Shown here: one piece after another, positions 36,476-44,856 of the stretch | Numbering within the stretch: position 1 is the stretch's first letter | Layout: each line of letters begins with the position of its first letter | Assembly (NCBI GenBank): GCA_002168115.1 | Contig: NHCC01000012.1 | Span: forward strand, 204,755-257,728 | Direction of reading: 5' to 3' | Source of the DNA: Rhodospirillaceae bacterium TMED23 | GTDB lineage: Bacteria; Pseudomonadota; Alphaproteobacteria; Rhodospirillales; UBA2165 | DNA length: 52,974 bases | The notes under the pieces: generated by a model | What the model was told of the DNA's origin: nothing | Seen by the model: only the letters and a program-made list of their open reading frames with translations | Databases searched by the model: none | Made by a program: the position numbers and the translations under genes

Positions 36476-37678
36476 CTATTCATCTACCGGCATCCCCCGC
36501 CTTATCCAATCTCCAACACCCTGACGCTCCTTGTTGGTCATCTGAGTTTCATTAACAAGAGGCATAGCATTAGTGAGGACCGATTGTTTCATTATTTGAG
36601 AACCATATTTCTTTATATCATCAATTGTCTCTAGTTTTACCCCACCTGGAGCCTTAACAAAATCTTTATGTAATGGGTTCGCCGCATGACAACTAACACA
36701 ATGGGTTTGAACTATCGCCAGCACATCATTTGAATCCAACTGATCTTCTTCTAAAACCTCAACGACATCTCGATGACTCACAAATATAATTAATATTGTC
36801 ATAAATATTGCTGCCGATGGCCATTGCCATTTTAAACGATTTCCAGTTTTACCTTGATTTTTTGAATTAAAATAATCTCGAATTATTCCACCTACAATAA
36901 TAACTAAACCAACAACGAGCCATGAGTGTTTTGTAGAAAATATCATAGGAAAATGTGAACTGATCATCATTAAAAGTACGGGCAAAGTTAAATAATTATT
37001 GTGAGTTGACCTCTGCTTACCCTCCTCCCCAAGAAATTGGGCCGGTTCTCCGCCATCAACAAGGGCTTTAATTATTATTTTTTGGTTCGGAATAATTATA
37101 AAAAAGACATTTGCCACCATTATAGTGCCAATCATCGCTCCAACATGAACAAAGGCGCCGCGCCCACTATATACATGAGTAAAGCCGTACGATGCCAATA
37201 ATATCATTAAAAACACGATTATTGACAATATTAAATCGTTTTCCCCTAATTTTGATTTACATATGCCATTATAAATAAACCAGCTTAAGATAAAAGATCC
37301 CAAACTAATTATAACTGCTTGCCACACATTTATGTCCATGACCTCTTTATCGATTAAGAAGCTCTCAGCGCCCCAATAATATATAATTATCATCAATGAA
37401 AAGCCTGATATCCAAGTAAAATACGCCTCCCATTTAAACCAGTGAAGCTCAGAGGGCATTTTCTCAGGCGCTACAGTATATTTCTGCATAAAATAAAAAC
37501 CACCCCCATGAACATTCCAGGCTGCACCTTTAACTCCTGATGGTAAACCATCATCTTTCCTGAGACTATAATCTAAAAACATAAAATAAAATGATGAGCC
37601 AATCCAAGCTATTCCTGCAATCAAGTGGAGCCATCTAAAGCCTAACTCAATCCAGTCCGCGTAAGCTATTTCAATCAT
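36476..37678 (-). CDS. puuD: Membrane urate hydroxylase with C-terminal cytochrome c domain
   Basis: 400 residues. Residues 1 to about 300 have eight or so membrane segments beginning ELGFRWLHLIAGIAWIGSSFYFMF, the PuuD signature. The C-terminus is a cytochrome c domain with CVSCH at 327-331 and a likely methionine ligand in NAMPLVN near 372. PuuD oxidises urate to 5-hydroxyisourate and sends electrons to the respiratory chain instead of making peroxide, unlike soluble uricase. It lies between uraH (21-base gap) and xdhA. Confidence 0.95.
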   Translation of the reverse strand: MIEIAYADWIELGFRWLHLIAGIAWIGSSFYFMFLDYSLRKDDGLPSGVKGAAWNVHGGGFYFMQKYTVAPEKMPSELHWFKWEAYFTWISGFSLMIIIYYWGAESFLIDKEVMDINVWQAVIISLGSFILSWFIYNGICKSKLGENDLILSIIVFLMILLASYGFTHVYSGRGAFVHVGAMIGTIMVANVFFIIIPNQKIIIKALVDGGEPAQFLGEEGKQRSTHNNYLTLPVLLMMISSHFPMIFSTKHSWLVVGLVIIVGGIIRDYFNSKNQGKTGNRLKWQWPSAAIFMTILIIFVSHRDVVEVLEEDQLDSNDVLAIVQTHCVSCHAANPLHKDFVKAPGGVKLETIDDIKKYGSQIMKQSVLTNAMPLVNETQMTNKERQGVGDWIRRGMPVDE

Positions 37679-37699
37679 TTATATTTACCTTTTAAAAGT

Positions 37700-38053
37700 T
37701 TAACTGCCACGATATGTGGTGTAAGAAAAAGGAGAGACAAGAAGTGGGACATGATAATGCTCATCTGAAGAACTAATATTAAACCTAACCGGAATAATAT
37801 CTAGAAAATTATTTATTCCCATATCTGAATTTAGATTTTTAAAATATTCTCCTATATAAAAATTTAACTCATATGTCCCAACTACAAAATCCTCGCCCTC
37901 CAATATGGGTTTAGAACATCTTCCGTCCTTGTTTGTTGAAACCTTAATAATATTTGCAGTTTTACTTTTCAAAATTCTCTGCAGTTCAATCTGAACATTT
38001 GAGGCTGGACATCCATTTGAAGTATCCAGTACATGTGTTGTTAAAAAACCCAT
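37700..38053 (-). CDS. uraH: 5-hydroxyisourate hydrolase
   Basis: 117 residues, the bacterial transthyretin-like HIUase size. FLTTHVLDTSNGCPA at the start and the C-terminal SPFSYTTYRGS are the two family signatures; catalytic histidines are in TTHV and EHYHVPLL. It hydrolyses the PuuD product to OHCU. No signal peptide, so cytoplasmic. First gene of the leftward purine operon, divergent from puuE. Confidence 0.95.
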   Translation of the reverse strand: MGFLTTHVLDTSNGCPASNVQIELQRILKSKTANIIKVSTNKDGRCSKPILEGEDFVVGTYELNFYIGEYFKNLNSDMGINNFLDIIPVRFNISSSDEHYHVPLLVSPFSYTTYRGS

Positions 38054-38135
38054 AATTATTATTTTATCCTAAATATTGAGCTGATTGTAGTTAATTTTCA
38101 TCTAAGTTATAATGTGTATGTTACTTCAGCTTTAA

Positions 38136-38158
38136 TAACCGATGCAAGTATCGTTATC
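38136..38158. promoter_or_regulatory. Imperfect palindrome in the divergent purine promoter region, candidate operator
   Basis: ATAACCGAT, a GCAAGT spacer and ATCGTTAT form arms of eight pairs with one extra C on the left arm. It lies in the only 137-base spacer between the two divergent purine operons, about 33 bases before the puuE ATG. No regulator gene is near, so the binding protein is unknown. Confidence 0.3.
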
Positions 38159-38190
38159 ATTAGCGCATTGGTAAGAGGAACTATTAAATA

Positions 38191-39123
38191 ATGTCACAAA
38201 ATAATAATTTAATTACCTACCCCCGAGATGTTAGAGGCTATGGAAAAGAAACACCCCAAGCTAATTGGCCGGGAAATGCACGGATTGCCCTTCAGTTCGT
38301 TATTAATTATGAGGAAGGAGGAGAAAATTGTGTATTGCATGGAGATAAAGCTTCTGAGTATTTCCTATCAGAGATTATAGGAGCTGAAGCACGCGAAGGC
38401 GTTCGCCATATGTCAATGGAAAGCCTATACGAATATGGAAGTAGAGTGGGGGTTTGGCGACTATTCGAACTTTTTAAGAACAACGACATCCCAATCACTG
38501 TCTTTGCAATCGCTATGGCACTTGAGAGAAATCCTCAAGTTGTTGAAGCCGCGCTGAGGAATGAATTCGAAATATGCAGCCATGGCTTAAAGTGGATTGA
38601 TTATCAATATGTGCCAGAGGAGATAGAGAGAGAACACATTTATGAGGCTATTAAAATTCACACAAAAATGATAGGAGAGCGGCCTCTTGGGTGGTACACA
38701 GGCCGAACAAGTCCGAATACTCGACGTTTAATCGCTGAGGAGGGTGGTTTCTTATATGATTCAGACGATTACTCAGACGAACTCCCTTTTTGGTCAAAGA
38801 TTGAAAAAAACCCACATTTAATAATACCTTATTCGCTTGATACAAATGACATGCGCTTTGTTTCATCTCAAGGCTTCAACTCTGGAGACCAGTTCTTTAA
38901 CTATCTTAGAGATAGTTTTGATTGTTTATATGAAGAGGGAGAGACAATGCCCAAAATAATGTCTGTAGGCTTACATTGTAGAATTGCCGGCCGGCCTGGA
39001 CGCTTTCAATCTCTCAAGAAATTCATTAAATATGTTCGTTCGCACGATAAAGTGTGGTTTTGTCGAAGAGTTGACATTGCTCGTCACTGGCGAGACATTC
39101 ACCCATTTCGGAGCCAAGATTGA
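38191..39123 (+). CDS. puuE: Allantoinase, PuuE type (polysaccharide deacetylase fold)
   Basis: 310 residues, normal PuuE length. YPRDVRGYGKETPQANWPG and INYEEGGENCVLHGD are the family start, and GWYTGRTSPNTRRLIAEEGGFLYDSDDYSDELPFW is specific to PuuE. It hydrolyses allantoin to allantoate without the amidohydrolase fold of AllB. The ribosome site is AAGAGGAA before the ATG. First gene of the rightward operon; its stop overlaps the next start. Confidence 0.95.
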   Translation: MSQNNNLITYPRDVRGYGKETPQANWPGNARIALQFVINYEEGGENCVLHGDKASEYFLSEIIGAEAREGVRHMSMESLYEYGSRVGVWRLFELFKNNDIPITVFAIAMALERNPQVVEAALRNEFEICSHGLKWIDYQYVPEEIEREHIYEAIKIHTKMIGERPLGWYTGRTSPNTRRLIAEEGGFLYDSDDYSDELPFWSKIEKNPHLIIPYSLDTNDMRFVSSQGFNSGDQFFNYLRDSFDCLYEEGETMPKIMSVGLHCRIAGRPGRFQSLKKFIKYVRSHDKVWFCRRVDIARHWRDIHPFRSQD

Positions 39124-39635
39124 TCTATAACGAAAATATTCCCACAAGAATGGAACTAAATAATTTTTTAGAAATATTCGGCGGAGTTTACGAACACTCA
39201 GAGTGGATTGCGGAAGAGGTGTATAAAACTGGTTTGAAAGACAAACACAATAGTGTTGAAGGTTTGTTTTCCATGATGAAAAATGTGGTAGACAACAGCT
39301 CTAAAGAACAAAAATTAAATTTGCTTTGTGCTCATCCTGATCTAGCAGGAAAACTTGCGATAAATAAAAATTTAACTATAGAGTCCATGTCTGAACAGAA
39401 TAGTGCTGATCTAACAAATTGTCATGAAGATGAATTCCTAAAGTTCCAAAAACTAAATTATGATTACAGAAATAAATTTAACTTCCCATTTATTCTTGCT
39501 GTTCGCGGATATAATCGCGCAAATATCTTAGAAATATTTAGTGAAAGAATAAATAATAGTGTAGAAGCTGAATTTGCTGAAGAAATCCGACAGGTCCATC
39601 GGATTGCGCTACTACGTTTAAAAGATATAAAATAG
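39120..39635 (+). CDS. uraD: OHCU decarboxylase
   Basis: 171 residues. FGGVYEHSEWIAEEVY at the start, LLCAHPDLAGKLA with the catalytic histidine and the C-terminal KFNFPFILAVRGYNRANILEIFSERINN are UraD signatures. It decarboxylates OHCU to S-allantoin. The TTG start overlaps the puuE stop (TTGA) and has GGAG seven bases before; the ATG ten codons later is a possible alternative. Confidence 0.94.
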   Translation: MIYNENIPTRMELNNFLEIFGGVYEHSEWIAEEVYKTGLKDKHNSVEGLFSMMKNVVDNSSKEQKLNLLCAHPDLAGKLAINKNLTIESMSEQNSADLTNCHEDEFLKFQKLNYDYRNKFNFPFILAVRGYNRANILEIFSERINNSVEAEFAEEIRQVHRIALLRLKDIK

Positions 39636-39638
39636 GAT

Positions 39639-40664
39639 ATGGTTTTTATGGAAAAAGATAATACTACGATTCCAAAATTTGTGATGAATGGAATTAATCT
39701 AGCATCACCTCGCCTCAAGGCAGAGGTTATTTATGCCACCGATGATTTCTTTGCTGATAAGAATCGACTAATAAAAGTTACTGATCCCATTTTTATTCCT
39801 GACAAATATGACAATAATGGTAAATGGATGGATGGATGGGAGTCAAAACGCCGAAGAACTCCGGGCAACGATCATTGCATAATTCGATTAGGCACTAAAG
39901 GCATTATAAAAGGTGTCGATATTGATACGAGTTTTTTTACGGGTAACCATCCTCCCAGAGGATCAATTGAAGCTGCTTTTTTAGAGCATGAACCTGATAA
40001 AAATACAACTTGGACAGAGATTCTGACTATCAGCGATCTTGCTGCAAATAGCCATAATTATTTTGAAATATTTAATGGTGCACCCTTCAATTATCTGCGT
40101 TTTAACATTTTTCCAGATGGCGGTGTAGCAAGATTACGTGTTTATGGTATGCCGGTAGGAATTTGGGAACCTAACCCATTAGACGGTTTTCATGAATTAT
40201 CTGCAATTATTAATGGGGGAAATATTGTAGGCTTTAATGATGCTCATTATGGTGATCCTTGGGTTATACTAGCGCCAGGTCGTGGCGAAAATATGGGTGA
40301 TGGGTGGGAGACACGCCGCCGCCGTGTGCCGGGTAATGATTGGATAGTTATTTCTCTAGGAGCTCCGGGACTTGTAAAACGGGTTGAAGTTGATACAGCG
40401 CATTTTAAAGGTAATTATCCAGATCGATGTTCTGTACAAGGAGCCTTGATAAAAGAAAAAACCTCATTAGACATATTAACCGATAATTGTAATTGGCAAG
40501 AATTGATGAGCCAACAAAAATTAGAGATGGACAAAATCCATACATTTGAGGGTAGCGTAATCGAAAATATAGGCGCGATTTCTCACGTTAGACTGAATAT
40601 TTATCCTGACGGTGGCGTGAGTAGATTTAGACTTTTTGGAGAACTTTATAATCATGGTTTTTGA
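39639..40664 (+). CDS. alc: Allantoicase
   Basis: 341 residues with the internal duplication of allantoicase: DGWESKRRRTPGNDHCIIRLG in the first half and DGWETRRRRVPGNDWIVISLG in the second. NLASPRLKAEVIYATDDFFADK near the start is a family block. It splits allantoate into urea and ureidoglycolate. Three bases follow uraD; a second ATG three codons in could also be the start. Ends inside the next gene's start. Confidence 0.96.
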   Translation: MVFMEKDNTTIPKFVMNGINLASPRLKAEVIYATDDFFADKNRLIKVTDPIFIPDKYDNNGKWMDGWESKRRRTPGNDHCIIRLGTKGIIKGVDIDTSFFTGNHPPRGSIEAAFLEHEPDKNTTWTEILTISDLAANSHNYFEIFNGAPFNYLRFNIFPDGGVARLRVYGMPVGIWEPNPLDGFHELSAIINGGNIVGFNDAHYGDPWVILAPGRGENMGDGWETRRRRVPGNDWIVISLGAPGLVKRVEVDTAHFKGNYPDRCSVQGALIKEKTSLDILTDNCNWQELMSQQKLEMDKIHTFEGSVIENIGAISHVRLNIYPDGGVSRFRLFGELYNHGF

Positions 40665-41160
40665 ATTTGTTCCAAAAAAATTAACTAAAGATAGCTTCAA
40701 ACCTTTCGGCCAAGTTATAGAACGAGATGGAGCAGAGAGGATTTTAATTAATCAAGGTACAACTGAGCGTTTTCATGATTTAGCAAATATTGATATTAAA
40801 AGTAATAATGGTTTCCCAATGATAAGCATATTCCGCGGTCAACCAAGGCCTGAACCAATTAAAATTAAGATGATGGAACGTCATCCCCTGGGGTCTCAGG
40901 CATTTATGCCCTTACAAAATAAGTCGTATTATATAGTCGTCGCTGAAGAAGCTGCAGAGGTGGGCCCAGAAGACCTAAATATATTTTTTGCTACGGGAAA
41001 TCAGGGTGTCAATTATAACCGTAATATTTGGCATCACCCACTACTTGTTTCTCAGAAGAATCATGAATTTCTTGTCATTGATCGCGGTGGTTTAGAAGAT
41101 AACTGCGAGGAGCACTGGTTTACGGAGAAACAAGGATTTGCTCAACTTAATATCAAATAA
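40654..41160 (+). CDS. allA: Ureidoglycolate lyase
   Basis: 168 residues from the ATG at 40654; the ORF track begins six codons earlier at a TTG. The start overlaps the alc stop by 11 bases. LTKDSFKPFGQVIE, MERHPLGSQAFMPL and NIWHHPLLV are AllA signatures, the histidines lying in a cupin-like fold. It cleaves ureidoglycolate to glyoxylate and urea. Last catabolic step of this operon; a urease is not seen. Confidence 0.94.
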   Translation: MVFEFVPKKLTKDSFKPFGQVIERDGAERILINQGTTERFHDLANIDIKSNNGFPMISIFRGQPRPEPIKIKMMERHPLGSQAFMPLQNKSYYIVVAEEAAEVGPEDLNIFFATGNQGVNYNRNIWHHPLLVSQKNHEFLVIDRGGLEDNCEEHWFTEKQGFAQLNIK

Positions 41161-42019
41161 AAGGTATCTTGGACTTTTTCTGGCACTATCTAGCGCCGCT
41201 AGTTTTATGATATCCAATACCTTTGCAGGCGTATCTTACCAAGACGGGGTTAACCCGCTTACCATATCGGCTACCAGATTCATACTTCCTGCAATTGCAT
41301 TAGTTATCCTTCTAAAAATTCTTAAAATTGATTTAGTGTTACCTAAAAGACCCGGTTTAATATGCATATTACTTGGTGTAATTACGGTTATTTACACGAT
41401 AGCCCTGTTAAATGCGATTGAACTTCTGCCTTTTGCAATAGCAATCCTTATTTTTTATCTTTTTCCAGTTCTTACTGGGCTCACTCTCTCAATTATAGGG
41501 GTAGCAGATACAACATTTAGAACGGCTGCAACCACATTAATTGCATTTTTTGGCTTAGCTCTGGCTCTTGGAGTTGAGTTTACTAATTTAGATGGCTTAG
41601 GCATGATCTATGCTTTGGTTGCTGCTATAGGCCTTGCCTCTGTCTCAGTAATTAGCAGCCAATTAATGAGCAACCATGACCCAAGAAAGATAACTTTATA
41701 TATCTGCGTCTATACGACATTATTGATGGCCTTCATTAGTCTTGCTAATGGAAAATTGGCCCTTCCAGTCACATTTCAAGGTTGGACCAGTGTTATGATT
41801 TCTATAATTTTCTACGCTTATGCAATGATCTCATTTTTTATTGCTATTTCAATAATCGGTGCCGGCGACACAACTTTTTATTCAAATTTTGAACCCATTT
41901 TAGCCGTAGCCTCCGGTTTTCTATTTTTAGGTCAAAATCTTGTAATGTTTCAATACATTGGTATATTAATAGTTGTAGTAGCCTTATTTCTCTCTGAAAA
42001 TAAAAGTAAATCCAACTAA
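41138..42019 (+). CDS. EamA (DMT) family transporter
   Basis: 293 residues with about ten hydrophobic segments in two EamA repeats. GVNPLTISATRFILPAIAL in the first half and GAGDTTFYSNFEPILAVASGFLFLGQ in the second are DMT patterns. The start is a TTG inside the allA tail (23-base overlap); it may really begin a few codons later, so the true start is uncertain. Position directly after allA suggests movement of a purine-degradation product, but DMT substrates cannot be read from sequence. Confidence 0.85.
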   Translation: MLNLISNKRYLGLFLALSSAASFMISNTFAGVSYQDGVNPLTISATRFILPAIALVILLKILKIDLVLPKRPGLICILLGVITVIYTIALLNAIELLPFAIAILIFYLFPVLTGLTLSIIGVADTTFRTAATTLIAFFGLALALGVEFTNLDGLGMIYALVAAIGLASVSVISSQLMSNHDPRKITLYICVYTTLLMAFISLANGKLALPVTFQGWTSVMISIIFYAYAMISFFIAISIIGAGDTTFYSNFEPILAVASGFLFLGQNLVMFQYIGILIVVVALFLSENKSKSN

Positions 42020-42750
42020 CGTCCGCCGGTCACATCAATATTAGTTCCCGTAACATAAGATGCTGCATCAGAGAGCAACCAAATAATTGATTGTGCCACC
42101 TCCTCTGGTTGACCTACTCTACCCATTGGTAAACTCGGCCCAACTTTAACAATCCTTCCCTCAGGCTGAATTTCTGTATCTATCACCCCTGGACTTACGG
42201 CATTTACACGGAGTCCCTCTCCCGCAACCTCCTGAGCCATACCCCACATAAAGCTATCCACAGCGCCTTTGCTCGCTGCATAAGGGACACAAAAATTAGG
42301 TGCCCCGATTCTAGACGCAGCTGATGAAATAAATACGATTGATCCACCTTCTCCACCGTGTTTCTTAGACATATGCTTTACAGACTCGCGAGCTACTAGC
42401 ATCATAGCTGTTACATTAATATTTATAAGTTGTTGTATCTCATCATGTTTAATTTCCTCTACTCGACAATAGGGTTCAACTATACCTGCGCTATTTACAA
42501 CACCAGAAATCATACCCAATTCCGTTTCGCATTTCTGAAATAGTCTTATGACATCACCTTCATTACAAATATCACCTGCCACAATAATAGCCGACTTACC
42601 AATTTTCCGAATTTCTTCAGCAGTTTGTTCCGCTCGTTTTCTATTATTAATATAGTTAATACAGACGTTCCAACCCGCTTTAGCTGCCAGAATTGATGTT
42701 TGGTGACCTATTCCGCGACTCCCACCGGTTACAACAAGTACTTTTTTCAT
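42016..42750 (-). CDS. SDR family NAD(P)-dependent oxidoreductase
   Basis: 244 residues, classical SDR length. The cofactor loop VTGGSRGIGHQTS is at the N-terminus, NSAGIV marks the NAG motif, and catalytic Ser, Tyr and Lys are in SSAAS and PYAASKGAVDSF. The C-terminus ASYVTGTNIDVTGGR matches FabG-like dehydrogenases. The substrate is unknown. It ends overlapping the EamA gene by four bases in convergent orientation and is divergent from the next transporter pair. Confidence 0.9.
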   Translation of the reverse strand: MKKVLVVTGGSRGIGHQTSILAAKAGWNVCINYINNRKRAEQTAEEIRKIGKSAIIVAGDICNEGDVIRLFQKCETELGMISGVVNSAGIVEPYCRVEEIKHDEIQQLININVTAMMLVARESVKHMSKKHGGEGGSIVFISSAASRIGAPNFCVPYAASKGAVDSFMWGMAQEVAGEGLRVNAVSPGVIDTEIQPEGRIVKVGPSLPMGRVGQPEEVAQSIIWLLSDAASYVTGTNIDVTGGR

Positions 42751-42933
42751 TAAAAACCCCTACAGTCATAATATTATTTTCAATGCTATCAAACAAAAAC
42801 CTAAATAATCACATATCTTTAAAGAATTGCATTATATACAGTTTACGGTCATATTATATGATAATTTATTAACTTTAAAATTATTGTATCTGCTCAAAAT
42901 TCCCGACGTTAATCATTTTGAAAAAATCTATCA

Positions 42934-43857
42934 ATGCAACCTACAAAAGTTATGATTCTTGGTTTTATATATGCCAGTCTTTCTACGATAATTGGCGGTG
43001 TAACTGTCGTTTTAACTCGTTTAATAATTACAGAAACAGATCCACTATCTCTCGCTTTTATTCGGTACGGAATTGGTGGAATTGCAGTAGCAATTATTTT
43101 ATATATTGTTTCCAGTCCACCTAGAATTCAATCAGGAGATCGAATAGCAATTATTCTTCTCGGGATGGTAATGTTTGCCGCGTTCCCCTATTTAATGGCC
43201 AAGTCACTAGAAGACACGACAGCCGCTCGGGGAGGACTTTTATTTGCAACAATGCCTCTTGTTACAATCGTCATTGGAGCGATGTTTAAAGTAGAGAAAC
43301 TAAACCTAACAAAAATATTAGCGGTCCTATGTGCAATGATTGGAACCAGCATCGCAATCAGCGAAAATATTGATTCAACTGCACCGAAAGCCTTAGTGGG
43401 CGACTTTTTTATGTTTCTAGGAATGATAGCTGTTTCAATATTTAATGTTTTCTCGAGACCCTACTTATTGAAGTACGGCAATTTGGCTTTAATGACCTAT
43501 ACGTTATTCTTCGGTGTAATGACTTTATTCCTATTAGCGGTAATATTTGGAGCACCTTTTAATGGATCACTGTCATTTGATATAAGGGGTTGGTCTATTG
43601 TCTTAGTTCTAGCAATTCCAGGCGGGACGTTGATGTTTTTGTTATGGGGAAGAGCACTAAGGAGCATCTCACCTACTCAGGCAGCAATCGCTACAGGTTT
43701 AAATCCTGTTACCGCTATTCTATTAGGGGCATGGATATTATATGAACCTGTAACATTCAGACTGATTGGGGGGTTTCTTCTAATTTTATTAGGTATTCTG
43801 ATTTCCTCAAGGTCAAAGATAACTCCTGAGCCCCATGTAATTTTGGCAAAAGACTAA
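42934..43857 (+). CDS. EamA (DMT) family transporter
   Basis: 307 residues, about ten membrane segments and two EamA repeats. LAFIRYGIGGIAVAII and LEDTTAARGGLLFATMPLV in the first repeat, and SPTQAAIATGLNPVTAILLGAWILYEPV in the second, are typical. Its TAA stop shares a base with the ATG of the next transporter (TAATG), so the two are made together and could form a heterodimer, although most EamA proteins act alone or as homodimers. Substrate unknown. Confidence 0.88.
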   Translation: MQPTKVMILGFIYASLSTIIGGVTVVLTRLIITETDPLSLAFIRYGIGGIAVAIILYIVSSPPRIQSGDRIAIILLGMVMFAAFPYLMAKSLEDTTAARGGLLFATMPLVTIVIGAMFKVEKLNLTKILAVLCAMIGTSIAISENIDSTAPKALVGDFFMFLGMIAVSIFNVFSRPYLLKYGNLALMTYTLFFGVMTLFLLAVIFGAPFNGSLSFDIRGWSIVLVLAIPGGTLMFLLWGRALRSISPTQAAIATGLNPVTAILLGAWILYEPVTFRLIGGFLLILLGILISSRSKITPEPHVILAKD

Positions 43858-44720
43858 TGCAATCATTCAATCCACGAGTTGGGATTATTTTCATGGTTTT
43901 AGCCATGTTGGTTAATTCTTCAAAAGATGGGATAGCAAAATTATTAGCAGAGGATTATACACCTTTATCGATCCTCTTAATTCAATTTATAGCAACCAGT
44001 ATTATTTTAGGTCCACTAGTAATAAAAAAGTATGGATTAATAGCTATTATTCCTCGAAACCCCCTAGCTCAATTGATAAGAGCCTCATTTGTTACATCGG
44101 GCGTTGGATTATACTACTGGGCAATAAACTATATTAATATAGCTGACGCTACAGCCATGATATTTATAGCTCCCATAATAGTTACAGCCTTGTCTCCATG
44201 GATTCTCGATGAACCTCTAGGCATTCGAAGAACGACAGCTGTTATAATAGGTTTTATTGGGGTTCTCATTATTCTTCGACCAACTATGGAAGGTGATCGC
44301 ATTGGATACTTCATTGCGCTAGCATCAGGCATATTTCTTGGGGCTTTCTATATTGCGAACCGCAAATTATCTGGTTCAACTCCAGTTCTTTCATCGGCAT
44401 TTTACACATCCTTTTTTGGTTTAATTTTTTTAATCCCATTTTTATCACTCTACTGGGTTAAACCAGATCTTTCTGACACTGCAATATTCTTAGGATTTAC
44501 AAGTTTAGCTACCTTGGGCCAGGTTTTAATGGTGGCTGCTTTCAGTTTTGCTCCAGCAAATATTATAGCGCCTTTCCAATATTCACAGATGATTGGAGCC
44601 ACCCTAATTAGTTATTTTTTATTTGGAGCATTACCTGACCAATGGGGCTGGGTAGGTATAAGTGTTGTAATTGGAGCTGGACTTTATATTGCTATAAGAG
44701 AGGCAAAAATAAATAACTAA
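43857..44720 (+). CDS. EamA (DMT) family transporter
   Basis: 287 residues, about ten membrane segments. NSSKDGIAKLLAEDYTPLSILLIQFIATSI and INIADATAMIFIAPIIVTALSPWILDEPLG are typical of the RhaT/RarD-like EamA proteins, and FAPANIIAPFQYSQMIGATLISYFLFG is the second-repeat pattern. Its start overlaps the previous transporter stop by one base. The monooxygenase operon begins 136 bases later on the same strand. Confidence 0.88.
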   Translation: MQSFNPRVGIIFMVLAMLVNSSKDGIAKLLAEDYTPLSILLIQFIATSIILGPLVIKKYGLIAIIPRNPLAQLIRASFVTSGVGLYYWAINYINIADATAMIFIAPIIVTALSPWILDEPLGIRRTTAVIIGFIGVLIILRPTMEGDRIGYFIALASGIFLGAFYIANRKLSGSTPVLSSAFYTSFFGLIFLIPFLSLYWVKPDLSDTAIFLGFTSLATLGQVLMVAAFSFAPANIIAPFQYSQMIGATLISYFLFGALPDQWGWVGISVVIGAGLYIAIREAKINN

Positions 44721-44856
44721 TCTATTTTGTTCAAATTACTATAACAAACAATGAACTACCCAAATAATTGTTTATATACCGAAGGCCTGAAGCCTAGCCA
44801 ATTTCAGAATTTTATGATACCTCAGAATAATAATATTTTTTATATTGAGAATTAGA

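Noticed and set aside
42849-42861. TCATATTATATGA palindrome in the spacer upstream of the EamA pair
   Set aside because: Perfect but made almost only of A and T in a strongly AT-rich spacer, so chance is likely; no second copy was found.
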